Assembly: GCF_000018865.1 (NCBI RefSeq)
Contig: NC_010175.1
Location: 496,001 to 560,000, forward strand
DNA length: 64,000 bases
Source: Chloroflexus aurantiacus J-10-fl
Lineage (GTDB): Bacteria > Chloroflexota > Chloroflexia > Chloroflexales > Chloroflexaceae
Direction of reading: 5' to 3'
The notes beneath the pieces are model-generated. The model made no database searches. It was given only the letters and a program-made list of their open reading frames with translations, and was not told where the DNA came from. The position numbers and the translations under genes are program-made. Positions 58,860 through 64,000 of this stretch are shown one piece after another. How positions within the stretch are numbered: the first letter of the stretch is position 1; each line of letters starts with the position of its first letter.

Positions 58860-59665
58860 TTCAGCGGACGCCGGCCAACTACCAGTAACATCGAACGTGT
58901 CGGCGGAATCGCTGCGGTGAGGGCGAAGAAGAGTGCTTTTGCCAGCACGCGATGGGGGGCACGCAGCAATCGGCCTGCTTCAAGACCGACCCGCTCCCAC
59001 GGCGCCTCGAACCGGCGCGACTCAATCCGAAAACCGGCCTGCTCAACCAGCCAGGTCAACTCTTCCATCGTGTAGGTGCGGCTGTGGGTGGTATAGCGCG
59101 CCTCACCCTCTAACAGCATCTGATGACGAAACTCCTCACGAGTACTCAGACTCTGCCAGAGCAGCATGCGCAGGATTGCCCGCGCCCGGCTTTTCAGATA
59201 CAGCTCGTTCGGGGTAGTGATCAACACCCGACCACCGGGACGGAGCACGCGATAAAACTCGCGCAAGATCGGCAGCGGTGAATAGACCATGTGCTCGATG
59301 ACTTCCGAGAAAACAACCCAATCGAAGCTGGTATCAGGGTAAGGGAGCGGCTCCCGTTCCAGGTTCACCTGGCGCACCTCGACCCCCAACCGATCCCAGA
59401 GCGCTTTGCGGGTAAAGGGGTCGAGATCGGCACCGCTGACCTGAAAGCCGGCACCCACCAGCAGCTCGGTGAAATGGCCGGGTGTGACCCCTACCTCAAG
59501 CACACGCGCACCATTGGCCGGACCCATCGCCTGCAACATTGCGGCAAACCGATAGCGGTGCAGCCGAAAATACGCCTCTTTACCATCAGCCCGCGCACTC
59601 TGTTCGACACGGGCAAATAATGCGGACTGGTCAACTTTTGTCATTGTCTGTTCGTCAATCATCAT
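58856..59665 (-). CDS. Class I SAM-dependent methyltransferase
   Basis: 269 residues if started at the ATG at 59665; ATGs at 59662 and 59644 are alternatives and none has a good SD site. 'GARVLEVGVTPGHFTELLVGAGFQVSGADLDP' is motif I/II, followed by 'EPLPYPDTSFDWVVFSEVIEHM' and 'VLRPGGRVLITTPNELYLKSRARAI'. The late motif resembles sugar/polyprenol or O-antigen-type methyltransferases and UbiG-like enzymes. The C-terminal 30 residues are hydrophobic (AKALFFALTAAIPPTRSMLLVVG), which may seat it on the membrane. Divergent from the gene at 59764. Substrate unknown. Confidence 0.8.
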   Translation of the reverse strand: MMIDEQTMTKVDQSALFARVEQSARADGKEAYFRLHRYRFAAMLQAMGPANGARVLEVGVTPGHFTELLVGAGFQVSGADLDPFTRKALWDRLGVEVRQVNLEREPLPYPDTSFDWVVFSEVIEHMVYSPLPILREFYRVLRPGGRVLITTPNELYLKSRARAILRMLLWQSLSTREEFRHQMLLEGEARYTTHSRTYTMEELTWLVEQAGFRIESRRFEAPWERVGLEAGRLLRAPHRVLAKALFFALTAAIPPTRSMLLVVGRRPLN

Positions 59666-59763
59666 AGCGGTTGTCACCACACGTAACGCCGCGCCGTATA
59701 GTATCATACTCACGGCAGATGAGCGAGTCGTACCGATTTGTACAGAGATGGAAGGAGCAAGTC

Positions 59764-60201
59764 GTGAATTCATCACCTCCATCCTCACAACCATCACGCA
59801 TTGACTATAGCCGGCTCTTCTTGCGCTGGCTCATCTATTCGCTGGCCATCTTTGCCGCGGTCTGGATCGTGCCGGGGATCGAGTTCAGCGGGCCGGGGTG
59901 GCAGATTGGCATTGTCGCTCTGCTGTTTGGGCTACTCAATGCCTTGCTGCGTCCACTGCTCTACCTGCTGACCTGTCCGCTCGTTATTCTCACGCTCGGT
60001 CTGTTTGGTCTGGTGATTAACGCCCTGTTACTTGGCCTGACCTCAGCCCTGGCCGATCAGCTCGGTATCGCCTTCACGGTTGATGGGTTCTGGCCGGCAT
60101 TCTTCGGCGGCCTGGTCATCGCTATCGTCAGCACGACCCTGCAATACCTTGCCGGAGACGTGCAGGTGCGGATTATGGTAGAGCGCCGACCACCAGAGTA
60201 G
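59764..60201 (+). CDS. Four-helix membrane protein, phage holin superfamily IV-like
   Basis: 145 residues with four hydrophobic segments: 'LFLRWLIYSLAIFAAVWIVPGIEF', 'IGIVALLFGLLNALLRPLLYLLTCPLVILTLGLFGLVINALLLGL', and 'FWPAFFGGLVIAIVSTTLQYL'. The pattern 'GLLNALLRPLLYLLTCPLVILTLGLFGLVINALLL' is the hallmark of the DUF360/PF04020 family, named after mycobacteriophage holins but widespread in chromosomes with no known lytic role. The GTG start at 59764 is chosen for GGAAGGAG seven bases upstream; earlier ATGs lack such a site. No phage genes nearby. Confidence 0.85.
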   Translation: MNSSPPSSQPSRIDYSRLFLRWLIYSLAIFAAVWIVPGIEFSGPGWQIGIVALLFGLLNALLRPLLYLLTCPLVILTLGLFGLVINALLLGLTSALADQLGIAFTVDGFWPAFFGGLVIAIVSTTLQYLAGDVQVRIMVERRPPE

Positions 60202-60280
60202 ATAGGGGTAGGAGGCAAGTATTTGAGCTACTTGGTTATTATGATTATTTCATCCTGATCATCTGATCAGTTCAACAGAC

Positions 60281-60302
60281 AGGGCGCACAGCCGTGCGCC
60301 CT
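60281..60302. repeat. Palindromic GGGCG element, copy 7
   Basis: AGGGCGCAC / GTGCGCCCT around AGCC, between convergent genes; it may end transcription on both strands. Confidence 0.7.
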
Positions 60303-60329
60303 TACTCTACCCCCTACCTTCCCCCGCTG

Positions 60330-62213
60330 TCAAAGCCGCTCGCGAGCACGGTGCAGTCGGATGGTGCGGGTTAGCAGGGTTGCGCCGAGCAACAGCACAC
60401 CCAGGAACGGAATGCCGGCGCTGGTGTTTGGCAGCGGTGCCTGACCGCCACTTGCGCCCCCTGCCGCCGGCGGTGTTGTGGTCGGCGTGGTTGTCACGGC
60501 TGGCGGCGCACCTCCACCCAGCACAATATCAGGTGTTGCGGTTGCCGTAGCCGTGGCCGGTGCAGAGGTTGCGGTTGTGCCAGCTGTCGGCGAAACGACC
60601 GTCGCGGTGAGTGTGGCCGGTGCACGGGTTGCGGTTGCGGTTGCCGTTGCTACCTGTTGTCCACCAACCACCAGCACCGTACTGATGTTCGAGAAGACCG
60701 GTCGGCTGAGGTCGCGTTGGTTGGCCTGCGCCTGTACGACGAGGAGGGTACCGGCAGCCACATCTGAGCGAATGCGGGTAGCGATGGTCACCTCAACCCG
60801 TTCACCGGGTGCTAAGTCTGGCGCAAGGTATGTTACCGTCTGACCGTTGATCGTCGGATCGGCGCCCCGGCTCGCGTTTGCGCCCAGCACCTGGAGATTC
60901 GAGGGCATGACGCTGCGCAGGCTTACGGCACTCACCGTCTGCGCCGGGTGGGTGTTACCGAGCACAATGGTAAACACAATGTCTTGCCCGGCGTAAGCAC
61001 TTCCCCAATCGCTGGCGAGCCGTAGGAGCAGATCACTCTCAGCGAACGCAGCCGGCGCCGGCGGCTCGGTTGGTGTTGGTGAAGCAGCCGGGGTTGGCGT
61101 GTTCGTTGGCGGTGCCGGCGGACGTGGCCGTGGTGTCGCCGTTGGCCGTGGCGCAACTGTTGCTACCGGTGCCGGTGGTGGTGGCTCGGTGGGTAAGACT
61201 ACCGGCGGCGGTGGTGCAGTTGGTGTCGGCGGTGATGTTGGCGCCGGTAGTGGTTCGGTCGGACGCGGCGGTGGCGGTGGTGATGTCGGACGCGGTGGTG
61301 ATGTTGGCTGAACGACCGGTGTGTTCGTGGCCGTTGGGGTCGATGTCGTAGAGACAGGTGTTGGCGTCACCGATGTGGCAGTTGGGGTGTTGGTGGCAGT
61401 ACTAGTAGCCGTTACTGTCGGTGTTTCAGTTGGAGAACTGGTAGGGACAGTCCCCCCGGCAACAGTTACATTCACCACATTGGAAACCCCGACCTGCAAG
61501 CTACCCTGTTCCAACACAGCCTGGTTGGGAATAATTGACCCTTCCGTTGCCGATGCACGTACCCGCACCTGTAACGTCACCGACGCCGGGTTGAATCGAC
61601 TTACCGTCAGGGTGCAGAGTACGGTCTGGCCTGGAAAACATGTTCCCCCAAAAGCGGACGCCTCTATTAGTTCCAGATTTGCATCCAGTACATCGCGTAA
61701 GGTGAGCGTAATCGGGCTATCACTCTGCGTTGTAACCGCCAGACTGTAGCTGAATGATTGCCCGATATTGACAGTGCTCAATGAAGCAAATTTGTTTACA
61801 CGGGTCGTACCCGGTGTTGGCGAAGGGGTAAGTGTTGGGAGTGATGTATTGGTCGGGGTGACCGTCACCCCGGTGGGGGTGACCGTTTCCCCGGTCGGGG
61901 TGACCGTCACCCCGGTCGGGATATTGGTCGGTGTGAGTGTATTGGTCGGCACCGGCGAACCCGGTGTAGCCGTCGCCAGTGGAGTAAATGTCGGTGGTCG
62001 TTGTTCGAGGCTGACTGGCGTTTCGGTCGCAGCCATTAGTTCCTGAGCAGGAGCAACCGGTGGCCTGATCCAGTTCAGCCCTTCCAGTGTGAGCGGCACC
62101 ACGATCATCAACACACTCACCGTAATCGCCATGATCTCCCAGATTGTCCATGGTGCCGGTGCGCGTCCACGACCGGGAGGGAGTCTGGTTGCAGGTGACG
62201 GCTTTGGTGGCAT
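60330..62213 (-). CDS. Cell-surface protein with LPNTS sorting signal
   Basis: 627 residues; GAGGAG five bases before the ATG at 62213. A membrane signal-anchor (about residues 24-47, IWEIMAITVSVLMIVVPLTLEGL) is followed by a Thr/Pro linker with repeats such as 'VTPTGVTVTP', a DUF11-like domain ('VNKFASLSTVNIGQSFSYSLAVTTQSDSPITLTLRDVLDANLEL'), a very Pro-rich spacer ('PTSPPRPTSPPPPPRPTEP'), a second DUF11-like domain ('SAYAGQDIVFTIVLGNTHPAQTVSAVSLRSVMPSNLQV'), and a C-terminal sorting signal: LPNTS, a hydrophobic helix (GIPFLGVLLLGATLLT) and a basic tail (RTIRLHRARERL). The sortase gene is 15 bp upstream on the same strand. Confidence 0.85.
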   Translation of the reverse strand: MPPKPSPATRLPPGRGRAPAPWTIWEIMAITVSVLMIVVPLTLEGLNWIRPPVAPAQELMAATETPVSLEQRPPTFTPLATATPGSPVPTNTLTPTNIPTGVTVTPTGETVTPTGVTVTPTNTSLPTLTPSPTPGTTRVNKFASLSTVNIGQSFSYSLAVTTQSDSPITLTLRDVLDANLELIEASAFGGTCFPGQTVLCTLTVSRFNPASVTLQVRVRASATEGSIIPNQAVLEQGSLQVGVSNVVNVTVAGGTVPTSSPTETPTVTATSTATNTPTATSVTPTPVSTTSTPTATNTPVVQPTSPPRPTSPPPPPRPTEPLPAPTSPPTPTAPPPPVVLPTEPPPPAPVATVAPRPTATPRPRPPAPPTNTPTPAASPTPTEPPAPAAFAESDLLLRLASDWGSAYAGQDIVFTIVLGNTHPAQTVSAVSLRSVMPSNLQVLGANASRGADPTINGQTVTYLAPDLAPGERVEVTIATRIRSDVAAGTLLVVQAQANQRDLSRPVFSNISTVLVVGGQQVATATATATRAPATLTATVVSPTAGTTATSAPATATATATPDIVLGGGAPPAVTTTPTTTPPAAGGASGGQAPLPNTSAGIPFLGVLLLGATLLTRTIRLHRARERL

Positions 62214-62228
62214 ACGATCTCCTCAATC

Positions 62229-63167
62229 TCAACTGAGTGGACGCGAATCGACCAGATCGGCAATGACGACCAGGCGCTGCGTGTCCCAGTTGGTACAGGT
62301 TATCAGGGTCAAAACAGGGGTCGGTGTCGGATCCATCACTTCAACCTGGGTCGGCCAGACGTTACGCATCTCGCGCACTCGGTAGCGGTATACCCAACCG
62401 CCCGCCTCCAGCAATATCTCATCACCAGGACGCAGTGCCGGCAGATCACGAAACACAGCGCCACGCAAGCCGGCATGTCCGGCCAGCACGGTATTGCCCG
62501 TCGTGCCCGGTAGGGCCGTGCCGTGATGATAGCCGGCGGCATATTCAGCGACCTGCCACGCGCCATCAACGACAAAGACCTCGTACACCGGCGTGTCAAG
62601 CTGGATGCTGGGAATACGCAGTCGCTGCGGTCGCGGATCGGTTTTCGGCAGCGGTTTGACACTGGTCTGCGGGGCAAGGTAATCAGCCGGCTCAACCGCC
62701 AGACCAGGGTCGGTGAAGGGTAGTGCCGGCAGGTGCGGTGCGGCTGCCGGCGGTGCAACCGGGGCTGGTGGTGGTGATGTGATCTCCTCTGCCGGCGGTG
62801 CAACCGGGGCTGGCGGTGGCATGATCACCTCTGCCGGCTGGCTCTTGCCCTGCCAGGCTCGCCACCAGTCGCGGCCATAGCCGTCGATGAACCAGTAGGC
62901 AAAGACGATCACCATTGTGGCGAAGAGCAAGATTTCGGCGATGAGCAATGCGCGATCCACCCAATTGCGCAACAGGAAGCCGCGTAAGGCTTCTTCGCGA
63001 TATGCATCCCGCGAACGCAGGCGCAGCGGACGAAACGGATCGCGCCGGGCAGGGAGATCGTTCAAGAGCAAATGTTGCAGCAGATCATTGTCACCGGTAC
63101 GCTGTACCGGCGAGGACGAGGTTGACGACCGTTGACTGGCAGATCGGCGCTGCGAAAAAGTGGTCAT
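62229..63167 (-). CDS. Sortase family transpeptidase
   Basis: 312 residues from the ATG at 63167. N-terminal cytoplasmic part of about 80 basic residues, one membrane helix (RALLIAEILLFATMVIVFAYWFI), a Pro-rich spacer with a direct repeat (PPPAPVAPP twice), then the catalytic domain: 'LRIPSIQLDTPVYEV', 'GYHHGTALPGTTGNTVLAGHAGLRGAVFRDLPAL' with the active His in AGHAG, and 'PVLTLITCTNWDTQRLVVIADLV' with catalytic Cys in TC and the essential Arg. It would join LPNTS-type substrates, of which the next gene supplies one, to a cell-surface acceptor. The GTG at 63221 is excluded because the -10 box overlaps it. Confidence 0.9.
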   Translation of the reverse strand: MTTFSQRRSASQRSSTSSSPVQRTGDNDLLQHLLLNDLPARRDPFRPLRLRSRDAYREEALRGFLLRNWVDRALLIAEILLFATMVIVFAYWFIDGYGRDWWRAWQGKSQPAEVIMPPPAPVAPPAEEITSPPPAPVAPPAAAPHLPALPFTDPGLAVEPADYLAPQTSVKPLPKTDPRPQRLRIPSIQLDTPVYEVFVVDGAWQVAEYAAGYHHGTALPGTTGNTVLAGHAGLRGAVFRDLPALRPGDEILLEAGGWVYRYRVREMRNVWPTQVEVMDPTPTPVLTLITCTNWDTQRLVVIADLVDSRPLS

Positions 63168-63212
63168 TGTTTTACTGTCTCTGAAGCCAGTACCGGCAAG
63201 TCGATTGGAAGC

Positions 63213-63241
63213 ATTATACACGACGATAGGATCATCTGCAA
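63213..63241 (-). promoter_or_regulatory. Promoter of the sortase operon
   Basis: TTGCAG (63236-63241), 17 bp, TATAAT (63213-63218) on the minus strand; start codon 46 bp downstream. Confidence 0.8.
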
Positions 63242-63305
63242 TAGTCTGACCGATAGAATGAGCGATTCTCTACGATCAATCGTCGTCAAGTGTAAAAGAA
63301 AGTGT

Positions 63306-64000
63306 TTACGCCAACGCCGCACAGAGCCGTTCGACCCCCAACGCAAAGCGTTCAGGTTCGCAGAGTGCCGACAGCATGACATGGCAACCCGGCACGTCAC
63401 CGTAGAAGTAGCCGGGATGGACAAAGACCCCGTGGTCGAGCAGGAAGAGCACCAGTGCCTCTTCGTCTTCCCACCCGTCAATGGCCGGGAAGAGATAGTA
63501 GCCGCCGGCAGGCGGTCGGGCACGGAGGCGCGGATGATCGGCAAACCGTTGCAGTGCCAGAGTCAGGTTTGCCCGTACCCGTTCGACCATCGCCTGTACG
63601 AACGGTTCGCCTTGAGCAAACAGGGTTGGCAAGAGATATTGACTCAGCGCATTCGCGCCCAGCAGGGTATCGTTTAACAGTTCCAGCCGGGCGGCAAACT
63701 GGCGAGCCGGCTGGTTGAGTGCGATCCAACCCAATTTCAGGTCGGGTAGGGCAAAGAGTTTCGAGATGCCGTTGAGGGTGAAGACCGGTAGCTCTGGATG
63801 GAGCGCCGCCAGGGGTGGCGTGGTCGGTGCAGCATAGGTAAACGGCGCAAAGACCTCGTCACAAATAACTGGAATACCCAGGAGATCGAGCGTCGCTATT
63901 GACGCATCGATGATGGCACCGGTTGGATTGTGGGGCGACACAATCAAAATCGCCCGTGTTCGCTCATCGGCCAGCCGACGAAGCGAACGGGCATTGATCC
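63306..64000 (-). CDS. Aminotransferase class I/II, 3' part (5' end beyond window)
   Basis: The frame is open to the right edge, so the N terminus is missing; about 230 residues are seen. 'ILIVSPHNPTGAII' is the family NPTG motif, 'IPVICDEVFAPFTY' holds the Asp that contacts the PLP pyridine nitrogen, and 'TLNGISKLFALPDLKLGWIAL' holds the PLP Lys with the following Arg-equivalent position replaced by Lys (LKLGW). The C-terminal 'GGYYLFPAIDGWEDEEALVLFLLDHGVFVHPGYFYG' is typical of the AlaC/AspC-like fold I enzymes. Substrate cannot be told from this part. Confidence 0.85.
   Translation of the reverse strand, partial: INARSLRRLADERTRAILIVSPHNPTGAIIDASIATLDLLGIPVICDEVFAPFTYAAPTTPPLAALHPELPVFTLNGISKLFALPDLKLGWIALNQPARQFAARLELLNDTLLGANALSQYLLPTLFAQGEPFVQAMVERVRANLTLALQRFADHPRLRARPPAGGYYLFPAIDGWEDEEALVLFLLDHGVFVHPGYFYGDVPGCHVMLSALCEPERFALGVERLCAALA

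Noticed and set aside
59764-60201. Prophage remnant suggested by the holin-type family name
   Set aside because: PF04020-type proteins are common chromosomal membrane proteins and no phage structural, lysis or integrase gene is in the window.

Overview
The window reads as chromosome of a filamentous anoxygenic phototroph of the Chloroflexales, most probably Chloroflexus. This rests on recognisable bacteriochlorophyll genes (bchF, bchC, bchX, bchI, bchD, a PucC/LhaA-type transporter), chloroflexal-style secreted giant proteins, and intergenic regions full of short palindromes and degenerate dispersed repeats. No phage, complete insertion sequence, CRISPR array or rRNA operon is visible. The species call is inference.

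Layout. 1-3541: 3' part of a large secreted beta-helix/NEW3-type repeat protein. 3571-7459: aroQ, a two-gene amidohydrolase/DUF59 unit on the minus strand, moaB, and a 4-vinyl-reductase-domain (V4R) gene followed 4 bp later by yidD and a terminator. 7950-9095: an ECF sigma factor with a small membrane partner. 9523-14882 (minus): a membrane protein, a very large hybrid histidine kinase and a flavin reductase. 15410-19084: a hypothetical gene facing a tightly overlapping minus-strand operon of rfbD, two GT2 glycosyltransferases, yhbY and a membrane protein. 19326-21461 (minus): a second response regulator/kinase and a short protein of unknown role. 22662-39179 (minus): one gene for a protein of about 5,500 residues with 35 SdrD-B-like repeats, then a 21-unit 39-bp minisatellite at 39738-40558.

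The photosynthesis locus runs from 40810 to 50398 on the plus strand: an extended -10 promoter, a folded leader, a PucC/LhaA transporter, a methyltransferase, bchF, bchC, bchX, a DUF169 gene, a small membrane protein, then an attenuator-like set of mutually exclusive hairpins, then bchI and bchD. BchX (with BchY and BchZ, not in the window), BchF and BchC convert chlorophyllide a to bacteriochlorophyllide a. BchI and BchD are the ATPase pair of magnesium chelatase. The attenuator-like element is the most interesting candidate regulatory system here.

51601-54588: rarA, an FAD oxidoreductase and a small protein. 55032-58514 (minus): a thiamine/precursor uptake operon under a TPP riboswitch with its own promoter and terminator (thiamine-binding MTH1187 protein, permease, NMT1/THI5-like binding lipoprotein, ATPase), with a dispersed repeat lying between the last two genes. 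Then a CAU tRNA, a methyltransferase, a holin-IV-type membrane protein, a sortase with its likely LPNTS substrate, and at the right edge an aminotransferase cut off by the window.
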